DNA of 64,000 bases from Neisseria dumasiana (GTDB taxonomy: Bacteria > Pseudomonadota > Gammaproteobacteria > Burkholderiales > Neisseriaceae). The notes under the pieces are model-generated. The model saw nothing but the letters and a program-made list of their open reading frames with translations, ran no database searches and had not been told where the DNA came from. The stretch lies in NCBI RefSeq assembly GCF_022870885.1, contig NZ_CP091509.1, forward strand, positions 744,001-808,000, in the 5' to 3' direction. This document shows, one piece after another, positions 1-8,718 of the stretch (position 1 is the first letter of the stretch; every line of letters begins with the position of its first letter). The position numbers were made by a program, and so were the translations under genes.

Positions 1-26
1 CCGAAGAATTAAAGTGCTCGGCAAAA

Positions 27-60
27 CGGGAAAAGATTTGAATCGGGAAAAGATTTGAAT
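27..60. repeat. 17-bp tandem duplication
   Basis: The 17-mer cgggaaaagatttgaat occurs twice head to tail, at 27-43 and 44-60. It lies outside any gene I can support and is probably a local slippage duplication. Confidence 0.8.
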
Positions 61-93
61 AATGTGATACAGATGTCAGGTTGTGTTGTTATT

Positions 94-246
94 TATAGTC
101 AACTAAATTACTTTTCGCTACGGTGTTGCTACGCCTCGGCTCAAAGAGAACCACTGCGTAGCCGTACAACCGGCAACAGAATCGGTTGCATACAGCCTGT
201 ACTGCCTGCGGCTTGATATCTTGAATTAAAAATAAGCTGATTGATT
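94..246. mobile_element. Correia-like MITE (about 150 bp)
   Basis: The element starts TATAGTCAACTAAATTA and ends AATAAGCTGATTGATT. Its interior, with GGCTCAAAGAGAACC, CAACAGAATCGGTTGC and TACTGCCTGCGGCTT, is recognisably that of the neisserial Correia repeat enclosed element. The terminal repeats differ from the classical TATAGTGGATTAA end. A copy in opposite orientation is at 17627-17780. It sits upstream of aceE and could supply a promoter or a processing site. Confidence 0.7.
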
Positions 247-663
247 TCGGCTTACTTCAGCCGTATATTTTCGTGTGCTTAAATTGTTCGGTTGTGTATT
301 TTATTTATCAAAAAAGAAAATAATGTGTGCTTTTTTGAGATTTTTATTTTCACAAAAGAAAATTTTAAGTAAGCCGTTTTTCAAAACGCCCGAAAAGGCT
401 TGACGGCGATTTGCCAGCAACACCGTTTGCTGATAGGATTTCGTATTAAGTAATGTATATTCAAACGCAGTTTTTTACTCTGTTTAAATATCGATAAAGC
501 ATTAATATACTAATATTTTATTAGTGCTTTGAATATTAAGAAGTATGTATTGCTGGTATCTTGGCCGGCGGCTGCAAAGCGCAAACACCGGGCAAGTTTC
601 ATAAACGAAAATGGAAAGGCCGTCTGAACCGGCCGATTCTGAAACTCAACAGAAGGGATAGAT
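247..663. other. AT-rich leader region of aceE
   Basis: No gene is supported here. The stretch holds AT-rich sequence with A/T runs at 308-370, the best promoter candidate at 411-439, a long presumptive leader and one DUS at 616-627. Confidence 0.5.
411..439 (+). promoter_or_regulatory. candidate aceE promoter
   Basis: TTGCCA at 411-416 and TAGGAT at 434-439 are separated by 17 bp, a reasonable sigma-70 match. It would give a 5' leader of roughly 220 nt before the aceE start. Pattern match only. Confidence 0.35.
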
Positions 664-3333
664 ATGTCGACCCAAATCCAAGACGCTGATCCGATTGAAA
701 CCCAGGAATGGCTGGACGCGTTAAGCTCAGTATTGGAAACAGAAGGCGAAAGCCGTGCCCACTTCCTGCTGGAACAATTGGTGAAATACACCCGCCGCCG
801 CGGCGTTCACATGCCGTTTGATGCAACCACCGCTTATTTGAACACCATTCCGGTAGGCAAAGAGCAAAAATCGCCGGGCAATCATGAATTGGAGCACCGC
901 ATCCGTTCGATTATCCGCTGGAACGCTGCCGCCATGGTATTGCGCGCAGGTAAAAAAGACTTGGAATTGGGCGGCCATATCGCTTCTTTCCAATCTGCCG
1001 CCACCCTGTATGATGTCGGCTTCAACCATTTCTGGAAAGCCAAAGGCGACGGCGAAGAGGGCGATATGGTATTTATCCAAGGCCACTCAGCCCCCGGTAT
1101 TTATGCCCGTGCTTTCGTTGAAGGCCGTTTGACTGAGGAGCAGCTCGACAACTTCCGCCAAGAAGTAGACGGCAAAGGCCTGTCTTCCTATCCCCACCCC
1201 CATCTGATGCCCGATTTCTGGCAGTTCCCCACCGTATCTATGGGTTTAGGCCCGCTGATGGCCATCTACCAAGCCCGTTTCCTGAAATATCTCGAATCAC
1301 GCGGCTTGAGCAAAACCAAAGGCCGCAAAGTATGGGTATTCTGCGGCGACGGCGAGATGGACGAACCCGAAAGCCAAGGTGCGATTTCTTTGGCCGCCCG
1401 CGAAGGTTTGGACAACCTGATTTTCGTGATCAACTGTAACTTGCAGCGTTTGGACGGCCCGGTGCGCGGCAACGGCAAAATTATTCAAGAGCTGGAAGGC
1501 AACTTCCGCGGCGCAGGTTGGAACGTATTGAAAGTGATTTGGGGCAGCCGCTGGGATGCGCTGTTGGCACGCGATACCGACAATGCACTGAAACAACGCA
1601 TGAACGAATGCTTGGACGGCGACTACCAAACCTACAAATCCAAAGACGGTGCTTATGTGCGCGAGCACTTCTTCAACACGCCCGAATTGAAAGCCATGGT
1701 AGCCAATATGTCCGACGCCGAAATTTGGGCGTTGAACCGAGGCGGCCACGACCCGCATAAAGTATATGCAGCCTATTACGAAGCCACCCATAACGCCAAC
1801 GGCCGTCCGACCGTGATTTTGGCCAAAACCATTAAAGGTTACGGCATGGGTTCTGCCGGCGAAGGTCAAAACGTTGCCCACCAAGCCAAAAAAATGGATG
1901 TGGAATCACTCAAAAAATTCCGTACCCGTTTCGGCATTCCGGTAAGCGACGAGCAAATCGAAAGCGGCGATCTGCCTTACTACCGCTTCCCCGAAGACAG
2001 CGAAGAAATGAAATACCTGCGCGAGCGTCGCAACGCTTTGGGCGGATACCTGCCGCAACGCAACCCCAACAACGAAGCATTGCCCGTGCCCGAACTGAGT
2101 GCTTTTGACGCACAGCTGCAAACCAGCGGCGACCGCGAGTTCTCTACCACCATGGCATTCGTGCGTATCCTTTCTACCTTGCTGAAAGACAAACAAATCG
2201 GCAAACGCATCGTACCTATCGTACCCGACGAAAGCCGCACCTTCGGTATGGAAGGCATGTTCCGCCAATACGGTATTTGGAATCCGAAAGGCCAACAATA
2301 CACCCCGCAAGATAAAGACCAGCTGATGTTCTATAAAGAATCTACCGACGGTCAGATGTTGCAGGAAGGTATTAACGAGCCGGGTGCGATGGCCGACTGG
2401 ATTGCCGCGGCAACCAGCTATGCCAACAACCGTTACGCTATGATTCCGTTCTACATTTACTACTCAATGTTCGGTTTCCAACGCGTAGGCGATTTGGCTT
2501 GGGCGGCGGGCGACATGCACGCACGCGGCTTCTTGGTAGGCGGTACCGCAGGCCGTACCACACTGAACGGCGAAGGCTTGCAGCACGAAGACGGCCACAG
2601 CCACGTTCAAGCCGATCTGATTCCGAACTGTCTGTCTTACGACCCGACTTTCCAATATGAGTTGGCCGTGATTATCCAAGACGGTTTGCGCCGCATGTAT
2701 GTAGAACAAGAAGACGTGTTCTACTACCTGACCGTGATGAACGAAAACTACGCACATCCTGCCATGCCGCAACGCAAAGGCATCGAAGAAGAAATTCTGA
2801 AAGGTATGTATTTGTTCCGCGAAGGTGCGAAGAGCGACAAGAAAGTACAATTGATGGGTTCGGGCGTGATTCTGAACGAAGTCATCAAAGCCGCCGACAT
2901 GCTGAAAGCCGATTTCGGCGTAGAAGCCGACGTTTGGGCCGTACCGTCGTTCAATATGCTCTACCGCGATGCCATCGAAGTGGAACGCTACAACCGCCTG
3001 CACCCGATGGAAGAAAACAAATTGCCGTTTGTAGCCCAACAGTTGCAAGGCCATGAAGGCCCCGTGGTTGCTTCTACCGACTACATCCGCAATTTCGCCG
3101 ACCGCATCCGCGCCCACATCCCCAACGATTACCACGTTTTGGGTACCGACGGCTTCGGCCGCAGCGATTCGCGCGCCAACCTGCGCGATTTCTTCGAGGT
3201 AGACAGCCGCCACGTTGTCGTTACTGCCCTGAACGCATTGGCCGAGCAAGGCAAAATTGAAAAAGTGGTGGTGCAGCAAGCCATCGAAAAATACGGCATC
3301 AAAACCGATACCGCGCCGAGCTGGAAGCGTTAA
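664..3333 (+). CDS. aceE: pyruvate dehydrogenase E1 component
   Basis: This is the homodimeric ThDP-dependent E1 of the pyruvate dehydrogenase complex. It decarboxylates pyruvate and passes the acetyl group to the lipoyl arms of E2. The 889-aa length is normal for AceE. The ThDP/Mg site is visible as GDGEMDEPE from residue 228, followed about 30 residues later by NCNLQRLDGP, and QHEDGHSH lies in the central pyrimidine-binding part. The ATG at 664 is preceded by AGAAGGGA. It is the first gene of aceE-aceF-lpdA, and an inverted DUS pair separates it from aceF, so the three genes may be cotranscribed with partial attenuation. No lesion is seen. Confidence 0.97.
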   Translation: MSTQIQDADPIETQEWLDALSSVLETEGESRAHFLLEQLVKYTRRRGVHMPFDATTAYLNTIPVGKEQKSPGNHELEHRIRSIIRWNAAAMVLRAGKKDLELGGHIASFQSAATLYDVGFNHFWKAKGDGEEGDMVFIQGHSAPGIYARAFVEGRLTEEQLDNFRQEVDGKGLSSYPHPHLMPDFWQFPTVSMGLGPLMAIYQARFLKYLESRGLSKTKGRKVWVFCGDGEMDEPESQGAISLAAREGLDNLIFVINCNLQRLDGPVRGNGKIIQELEGNFRGAGWNVLKVIWGSRWDALLARDTDNALKQRMNECLDGDYQTYKSKDGAYVREHFFNTPELKAMVANMSDAEIWALNRGGHDPHKVYAAYYEATHNANGRPTVILAKTIKGYGMGSAGEGQNVAHQAKKMDVESLKKFRTRFGIPVSDEQIESGDLPYYRFPEDSEEMKYLRERRNALGGYLPQRNPNNEALPVPELSAFDAQLQTSGDREFSTTMAFVRILSTLLKDKQIGKRIVPIVPDESRTFGMEGMFRQYGIWNPKGQQYTPQDKDQLMFYKESTDGQMLQEGINEPGAMADWIAAATSYANNRYAMIPFYIYYSMFGFQRVGDLAWAAGDMHARGFLVGGTAGRTTLNGEGLQHEDGHSHVQADLIPNCLSYDPTFQYELAVIIQDGLRRMYVEQEDVFYYLTVMNENYAHPAMPQRKGIEEEILKGMYLFREGAKSDKKVQLMGSGVILNEVIKAADMLKADFGVEADVWAVPSFNMLYRDAIEVERYNRLHPMEENKLPFVAQQLQGHEGPVVASTDYIRNFADRIRAHIPNDYHVLGTDGFGRSDSRANLRDFFEVDSRHVVVTALNALAEQGKIEKVVVQQAIEKYGIKTDTAPSWKR

Positions 3334-3339
3334 TGATAT

Positions 3340-3376
3340 TTTCAGACGGCCTCGAAACGATAGAGGCCGTCTGAAA
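3340..3376. terminator. inverted DUS pair between aceE and aceF
   Basis: TTTCAGACGGCCTC and GAGGCCGTCTGAAA form a 14-bp stem around 9 nt. No strong T-run follows on the + strand, so it is probably a partial terminator or 3'-end stabiliser inside the operon. Confidence 0.55.
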
Positions 3377-3465
3377 GATACTTTTCGCTTTGCAAATAGA
3401 TTTTAGTTTTAAACAAAACAACATGCCGCAGCAGTTGGTTGTTGCGGTTGTTAAAGGAAAAAACG

Positions 3466-5136
3466 ATGAGTCAAATCGTAGAAATCAAAGTGCCCGATAT
3501 CGGCGGCCATGACAATGTAGATGTGATTGCCGTTGAAGTGAAAGCGGGCGATACCATCGCAGTCGACGATACCCTGATTACGTTGGAAACCGATAAAGCC
3601 ACTATGGACGTACCTGCCGATGCCGCCGGTGTCGTGAAAGAAGTAAAAGTGAACGTGGGCGACAAGGTTTCCGAAGGCAGCGTGATTGTGCTGGTAGAGG
3701 CAGCCGGTGCGGCAGCAGAAGCAGCCCCTGCTGCAGAAGCCGCTCCTGCCGCCGCAGAAAAACAGGCCGAACAGGCTCCCGCCCCCGAGCAAACCGCACC
3801 CGCAGCCGCGCCGGCCGCAGGCGGTGCAACCGTTAAAGTGGAAGTGCCCGATATCGGCGGTCACGACAATGTGGACGTAATTGCCGTAGAAATCAAAGTG
3901 GGCGATACCGTATCTGAAGACGATACCCTGATTACTTTGGAAACCGACAAAGCCACTATGGATGTGCCCAGCACTGCTGCCGGCGTAGTGAAAGCCGTGT
4001 ATGTGAAAGTGGGCGACAAAGTTTCGCAAGGCACACAAATTATCGAAGTGGAAACCGCAGGCGGTGCCGCTACCGCGCCGGTTCAAGAAGCGAAAGCCGA
4101 AGCACCCGCAGCCACTCCCGCACAACAAGCCGCTCCGGCTCCTGCCGCGCCTAAAGCCGATGCCGCTCCGGTTGCCGCATTCGGCAACACGCCGGTAAAC
4201 GAAGCGGCATTTGCCAAAGCCCATGCCGGCCCGTCTGCACGCAAACTGGCGCGCGAATTGGGTGTGGATTTGAGCTTGGTAAAAGGTACGGGCTTGAAAG
4301 GCCGTATCGTCGGCGAAGACATCAAAGCCTTCGTTAAAGCCGCCATGCAAGGCGGTGCGGGCAAAGCTGCGCCTGCTGCTGCAACCGCTTCATTGGGCGG
4401 CGGTTTGGACTTGCTGCCGTGGCCGAAAGTCGATTTCAGCAAGTTTGGCGAAATCGAAGTCAAAGAACTTTCCCGCATTAAGAAAATTTCCGGTCAAAAC
4501 CTGTCGCGCAACTGGGTGGTTATCCCACACGTTACCGTGAACGACGAAGCCGATATGACCGAGCTGGAAGAGTTCCGCAAAACGCTGAACAAAGAATGGG
4601 AGCGCGAAGGTGTGAAACTGTCGCCGCTGGCGTTCATTATCAAAGCTTCCGTAACCGCATTGAAAGCTTTCCCAGAGTTCAATTCTTCTCTCGACGGCGA
4701 AAACCTGATTCTGAAGAAATACTACAACATCGGCTTTGCCGCCGACACGCCCAACGGTTTGGTTGTGCCGGTGATTAAAGATGTCGATAAGAAAGGCTTG
4801 AAAGAAATTTCCCAAGAGCTGACCGAATTGAGCAAAAAAGCCCGCGAAGGCAAACTCAAGCCCAACGAAATGCAAGGCGCCTGCTTTACCATTTCCAGCT
4901 TGGGCGGCATCGGCGGTACAAGCTTTACGCCGATTGTGAACGCACCCGAAGTGGCCATTTTGGGCGTGTGCAAATCACAAATGAAACCGGTATGGAACGG
5001 CTCGGCCTTTGAACCGCGCCTGATGTGCCCGTTGAGCCTGTCGTTCGACCACCGCGTGATCGACGGTGCGGCCGGTATGCGCTTTACCGTGTATCTGGCG
5101 AACCTGTTGAAAGACTTCCGCCGCGTAGTGCTGTAA
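3466..5136 (+). CDS. aceF: dihydrolipoamide acetyltransferase (PDH E2)
   Basis: E2 core of pyruvate dehydrogenase, transferring the acetyl group from lipoyl-lysine to CoA. I chose the ATG at 3466 behind TTAAAGGAAAAAACG; a TTG 27 nt upstream adds an unlikely leader. The 556-aa protein has two lipoyl domains, each with [10 protein letters not shown] (Lys44 and Lys162), joined by Ala/Pro-rich linkers. An E3-binding domain follows around [14 protein letters not shown], then a catalytic domain ending in DHRVIDG with active-site His529. Two lipoyl domains here plus one encoded at 5231 make three near-identical lipoyl cassettes within 2 kb, an obvious substrate for recombination. Confidence 0.97.
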   Translation: MSQIVEIKVPDIGGHDNVDVIAVEVKAGDTIAVDDTLITLETDKATMDVPADAAGVVKEVKVNVGDKVSEGSVIVLVEAAGAAAEAAPAAEAAPAAAEKQAEQAPAPEQTAPAAAPAAGGATVKVEVPDIGGHDNVDVIAVEIKVGDTVSEDDTLITLETDKATMDVPSTAAGVVKAVYVKVGDKVSQGTQIIEVETAGGAATAPVQEAKAEAPAATPAQQAAPAPAAPKADAAPVAAFGNTPVNEAAFAKAHAGPSARKLARELGVDLSLVKGTGLKGRIVGEDIKAFVKAAMQGGAGKAAPAAATASLGGGLDLLPWPKVDFSKFGEIEVKELSRIKKISGQNLSRNWVVIPHVTVNDEADMTELEEFRKTLNKEWEREGVKLSPLAFIIKASVTALKAFPEFNSSLDGENLILKKYYNIGFAADTPNGLVVPVIKDVDKKGLKEISQELTELSKKAREGKLKPNEMQGACFTISSLGGIGGTSFTPIVNAPEVAILGVCKSQMKPVWNGSAFEPRLMCPLSLSFDHRVIDGAAGMRFTVYLANLLKDFRRVVL

Positions 5137-5140
5137 GGCT

Positions 5141-5176
5141 TTTCAGACGGCCTTTGGCAATCAGAGGCCGTCTGAA
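5141..5176. terminator. inverted DUS pair between aceF and lpdA
   Basis: TTTCAGACGGCCT and AGGCCGTCTGAAA form a 13-bp stem in the 94-nt gap after aceF. Like the pair at 3340, it lacks a clear downstream T-run. Confidence 0.5.
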
Positions 5177-5230
5177 ACAAGATTTAATGAAAGCAGTATG
5201 TATAAAGCTGCTTTACTGAAAGGTTTAACA

Positions 5231-5515
5231 ATGAGCTTGATTGAACTCAAGGTTCCCGATATCGGCGGCCACGAAAACGTGGATATCATCGCCGTGGAAA
5301 TCAAAGCAGGCGATACCGTGGCGCTTGAAGATACGTTGGTTACTTTGGAAACCGACAAAGCGACTATGGATGTGCCCGCCGAAGCTGCCGGCGTGGTTAA
5401 AGAAGTAAAAGTCAAAGTAGGCGACAAAATTTCCGAAGGCGGCGTGATTGCCGTGATTGAAGCCGCCGGTGCCGCAGCCGAAGCGCCGAAAGCCGAAGCA
5501 GCCCCTGCGCCGTGA
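5231..5515 (+). CDS. lpdA: lipoyl domain, 5' part of split dihydrolipoamide dehydrogenase
   Basis: A 94-aa ORF encoding one biotinyl/lipoyl domain with [10 protein letters not shown] (lipoyl Lys43) and the beginning of an Ala/Pro/Glu linker. The ATG at 5231 begins MSLIELKVPDIGG; an upstream in-frame TTG at 5198 is less likely. In N. meningitidis this domain is fused to the E3 flavoprotein (p64k, about 594 aa). Here the frame stops at TGA 5513-5515, and the E3 frame opens with GTG at 5512. Restoring one G in gcgccgtgaaag would fuse the ORFs to 593 aa. It may be a true mutation, a sequencing error, or a free lipoyl-domain protein that still works. Confidence 0.85.
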   Translation: MSLIELKVPDIGGHENVDIIAVEIKAGDTVALEDTLVTLETDKATMDVPAEAAGVVKEVKVKVGDKISEGGVIAVIEAAGAAAEAPKAEAAPAP

Positions 5516-7011
5516 AAGAAGAAGCGCCCAAAGCGGCTGCGCCCGCACCGCAAGCCGCCCAATTCAGCGGTTCTGCCGATGCCGAATACGACGTAGTGGT
5601 GTTGGGCGGCGGCCCGGGCGGTTACTCTGCCGCTTTTGCCGCAGCAGATGAAGGTTTGAAAGTGGCTATTGTCGAACGCTACGCTACTTTGGGCGGTGTG
5701 TGTTTGAACGTGGGCTGTATTCCTTCCAAAGCCTTGCTGCACAACGCCGCTGTGATTGACGAAGTGCGTCATTTGGCTGAGAACGGCATCAAATATTCCG
5801 AGCCTGAGCTGGATATCGACATGCTGCGCGCCTACAAAGAAAAAGTGATCGGCAAGCTGACCGGCGGTTTGGCCGGTATGGCTAAAATGCGTAAAGTGGA
5901 TGTTATCCGCGGTAACGGACAGTTTGTCGGCCCGAACCATATGGAAGTGGCCTTGACTTCCGGCGAAGGCAAAGAAGAAACCGGCGAGAAGAAAACCGTT
6001 GCATTCAAAAACGCTATCATCGCAGCGGGCAGCCGCGTGGTGAACCTGCCGTTTATTCCTGAAGACCCGCGCATCATCGACTCTACAGGTGCGCTGGCCT
6101 TGAAAGAAGTGCCGGGCAAAATGCTGATTATCGGCGGCGGTATTATCGGTTTGGAAATGGGTACGGTGTACAGCACGCTGGGTACGCGCTTGGACGTTGT
6201 GGAAATGATGGACGGCTTGATGCAGGGTGCCGACCGTGATTTGGTTAAAGTGTGGCAAAAGCAAAACGAATACCGTTTCGACAATATTATGGTCAACACC
6301 AAAACCGTTGCCGTTGAGCCGAAAGAAGACGGTATTTACGTTACTTTTGAAGGTGCCAACGCGCCCAAAGAGCCGCAACGCTACGATACCGTATTGGTTG
6401 CCGCAGGCCGTGCGCCCAACGGTAAGCTGATCGGTGCCGAAAAAGCCGGTGTTGCCGTAACCGACCGCGGCTTTATCGAAGTGGACAAGCAGCAGCGTAC
6501 CAATGTGCCGCACATTTACGCCATCGGCGATATCGTCGGCCAGCCCATGTTGGCGCATAAAGCCGTGCACGAAGGCCATGTTGCCGCTGAAAACTGTGCA
6601 GGCCACAAAGCCTATTTCGATGCACGCGTGATTCCGGGTGTAGCCTACACCGCGCCCGAAGTGGCTTGGGTGGGTGTAACCGAAACTTCTGCCAAAGAGC
6701 ACGGCATTAAAATCACTAAAGCCAATTTCCCATGGGCGGCTTCAGGCCGTGCGATTGCGAACGGTTGCGATCAGGGCTTTACCAAGCTGATTTTTGATGC
6801 CGAAAGCGGCAAAATTATCGGCGGCGGTATTGTCGGCCCCAACGGCGGCGACATGATCGGCGAAATCTGTTTGGCCATCGAAATGGGCTGCGATGCTACC
6901 GACATCGGTAAAACCATTCATCCGCATCCGACTTTGGGTGAAACCATCGGCTTGGCAGCCGAAGTGGCTTTAGGTACATGTACCGACCTGCCGCCTCAAC
7001 GTAAGAAATAA
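5512..7011 (+). CDS. lpdA: dihydrolipoamide dehydrogenase (E3), 3' part of split lpdA
   Basis: FAD-dependent E3 that reoxidises the dihydrolipoyl arms of PDH with NAD+. The 499-aa frame carries the FAD fold (VVLGGGPGGYSA), the redox disulfide GGVCLNVGCIPSKA (Cys64/Cys69 of this ORF), an NAD-binding GGGIIGLE, and the C-terminal HPHPTLGE catalytic His/Glu. All E3 domains are present, and standalone E3 enzymes of about 475 aa lack a lipoyl domain, so it could be active alone. Its GTG start overlaps the upstream stop as GTGA with no good Shine-Dalgarno, so translation would depend on reinitiation, or on a fused frame if the shift is an artefact. Confidence 0.9.
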   Translation: MKEEAPKAAAPAPQAAQFSGSADAEYDVVVLGGGPGGYSAAFAAADEGLKVAIVERYATLGGVCLNVGCIPSKALLHNAAVIDEVRHLAENGIKYSEPELDIDMLRAYKEKVIGKLTGGLAGMAKMRKVDVIRGNGQFVGPNHMEVALTSGEGKEETGEKKTVAFKNAIIAAGSRVVNLPFIPEDPRIIDSTGALALKEVPGKMLIIGGGIIGLEMGTVYSTLGTRLDVVEMMDGLMQGADRDLVKVWQKQNEYRFDNIMVNTKTVAVEPKEDGIYVTFEGANAPKEPQRYDTVLVAAGRAPNGKLIGAEKAGVAVTDRGFIEVDKQQRTNVPHIYAIGDIVGQPMLAHKAVHEGHVAAENCAGHKAYFDARVIPGVAYTAPEVAWVGVTETSAKEHGIKITKANFPWAASGRAIANGCDQGFTKLIFDAESGKIIGGGIVGPNGGDMIGEICLAIEMGCDATDIGKTIHPHPTLGETIGLAAEVALGTCTDLPPQRKK

Positions 7012-7034
7012 TCCGTTTTAGCCGGATAATCATT

Positions 7035-7069
7035 AGGCCGTCTGAAAGTTTTTTTCAGACGGCTTTTTT
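7035..7069. terminator. DUS-type terminator between lpdA and xseA
   Basis: GCCGTCTGAAA pairs with TTTCAGACGGC and is followed by TTTTTT on the + strand. The convergent arrangement with xseA suggests use from both sides. Confidence 0.8.
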
Positions 7070-7083
7070 GCGCTGTTGAGTTT

Positions 7084-8439
7084 TTAAGAATAATCAAACA
7101 AATCCGGCTGCTTATGCTCGCTGGTAACGCGCACGTCGGTTTCGCCGTCGGCAAACATAATGTGCAGTTTCTGACCCTGCTTCAAAGCATGGGCGCTGCG
7201 GATGACTTGCCCGCGGCTGTTTTTAACCACGCTGAAACCGCGTTCCAAAATGTGCTGCGGCGACACGGCTTCGAGCAGCGCGGCCTGTTTTTCAAGGCGC
7301 TGGCGGTACAGCGCAAACAAAGACAAACGGCTTTGCCGTAAGGCCGTCTGAAAACGAGCCACGTCGCGTTGTGCCGCAGATATATCGGGGCGCAGATGAA
7401 TCAGGCTTTGTTGCCGGCGGGCAAGCTGCTGGATGTTGAAACGGTGGTTGTTGTGCATGGAAAAGCGCAGCGACTGCTGCAAGGCGGCAAGCTGGCCGCG
7501 CTGTTGGTTCAATTTGTGTTGCGGGTGGCGGATTTGGCGGGCGAACCAATCCACTTTTTGGCTGGCATCGTAATAACGCTGCTCCAATGCCGTTTTCAGA
7601 CGGCCTTGTGCCTGTGCGAGCTTATGCAGCGATTCCAAGCGGTTGGGGCTGACCAGTTCCGCCGCGCCCGTGGGCGTGGGTGCGCGCATGTCGGCGACAA
7701 AATCCGCCAGCGTGAAATCGGTTTCATGCCCGACACCGCTGACCACGGGGATTTCACACGCTTCAATCGCCCGCACCACAGGCTCTTCGTTAAACGCCCA
7801 CAAGTCTTCGATGCTACCCCCGCCGCGGCACACGATTAATACATCCGCTTCGGCACGCGCAGAGGCCGTCTGAATCGCTTGGGCGATCTGCAATTCGCTG
7901 CCCGCACCTTGCACGGCGGTCGGGTACACAATCACGGGGATTTCCGGCGCACGGCGTTTCAACGTGCTGACCACGTCGCGCAAGGCTGCCGCGGCAAGGC
8001 TGGTTACGATACCGATAGCGCGCGGATGGGCGGGCAGCGGTTTTTTGCGTTCCGCCGCAAACACGCCCTCGGCCTGCAATTGGGCTTTCAGCTTTTCATA
8101 GGCTTCGTAAAGCCGCCCCAAACCTTTCAAGCGCACTTCGTTTACGGTGATTTGAAACTCGCCGCGCGCTTCGTAAATGCTGATTTTGCCGGTCAGCTCG
8201 ATGTGGTCGCCTTCTTTCAGCGGTGCAGCCAACTTCGCCGCCGTGCCTTTGAACATGGCGCAGCGCACTTGGGCGCGGCTGTCTTTGAGCGAAAAATAGT
8301 AATGCCCGCTGGCGGCGCGGGTAAGGTTGGATACTTCGCCCGCTATCCACAGCCCGAACAGGTTGTCTTCCAGCAGGCTTCTGGCTAAGGCGTTGAGTTC
8401 GGAAACGGAAATGGCGGCAGGAGCGAAAAGTTCGGACAT
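7084..8439 (-). CDS. xseA: exodeoxyribonuclease VII large subunit
   Basis: Catalytic subunit of the single-strand-specific exonuclease VII. It is 451 aa, the usual size. The N-terminal OB-fold region carries ISVSELNALARSLLE and GHYYFSLKD. The exonuclease core follows with AIGIVTSLAAAALRDV, VIVCRGGGSIEDLWAFN and VSGVGHETDFTLADF. The second half is the long helical arm, and the C-terminal region contains ILERGFSVV. Internal DUS copies lie at 7341 and 7861 (coding-strand TTCAGACGGCC). The small subunit xseB is not in this window. Confidence 0.96.
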   Translation of the reverse strand: MSELFAPAAISVSELNALARSLLEDNLFGLWIAGEVSNLTRAASGHYYFSLKDSRAQVRCAMFKGTAAKLAAPLKEGDHIELTGKISIYEARGEFQITVNEVRLKGLGRLYEAYEKLKAQLQAEGVFAAERKKPLPAHPRAIGIVTSLAAAALRDVVSTLKRRAPEIPVIVYPTAVQGAGSELQIAQAIQTASARAEADVLIVCRGGGSIEDLWAFNEEPVVRAIEACEIPVVSGVGHETDFTLADFVADMRAPTPTGAAELVSPNRLESLHKLAQAQGRLKTALEQRYYDASQKVDWFARQIRHPQHKLNQQRGQLAALQQSLRFSMHNNHRFNIQQLARRQQSLIHLRPDISAAQRDVARFQTALRQSRLSLFALYRQRLEKQAALLEAVSPQHILERGFSVVKNSRGQVIRSAHALKQGQKLHIMFADGETDVRVTSEHKQPDLFDYS

Positions 8440-8718
8440 GGTTCGGCCAAAGGGTTTTAAAAGCCGGAATTATAAAGGTTGAAAGCCGAGTAGGGGATAT
8501 TTTGAGTATTGGCAGGGTCTTATAGCAAAAAAGTTTATTTGCCATGCCCGATAGCCGGGTATGGATGCGGCGGATGGGTTGTCTAGCCTGTTTTCTCATC
8601 CGATGTTAAGATGGATGGCATAAAACACCATAAAAACATGCTCTTCGGTTTTTGCGAGGGCATAACGTCTTACCCGCACAACGTTCTGTTTATCCATAAT
8701 ATGAAAGAAAGGTTGTGT

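Noticed and set aside
5495..5530. Programmed frameshift site in lpdA
   Set aside because: There is no slippery X-XXY-YYZ heptamer or downstream structure that I can see; simple base loss or sequencing error explains it better.
5161..6702. 513-aa ORF on the minus strand over lpdA
   Set aside because: It is antisense to a clearly coding E3 gene and has the composition expected of a codon-bias shadow, with no domain.
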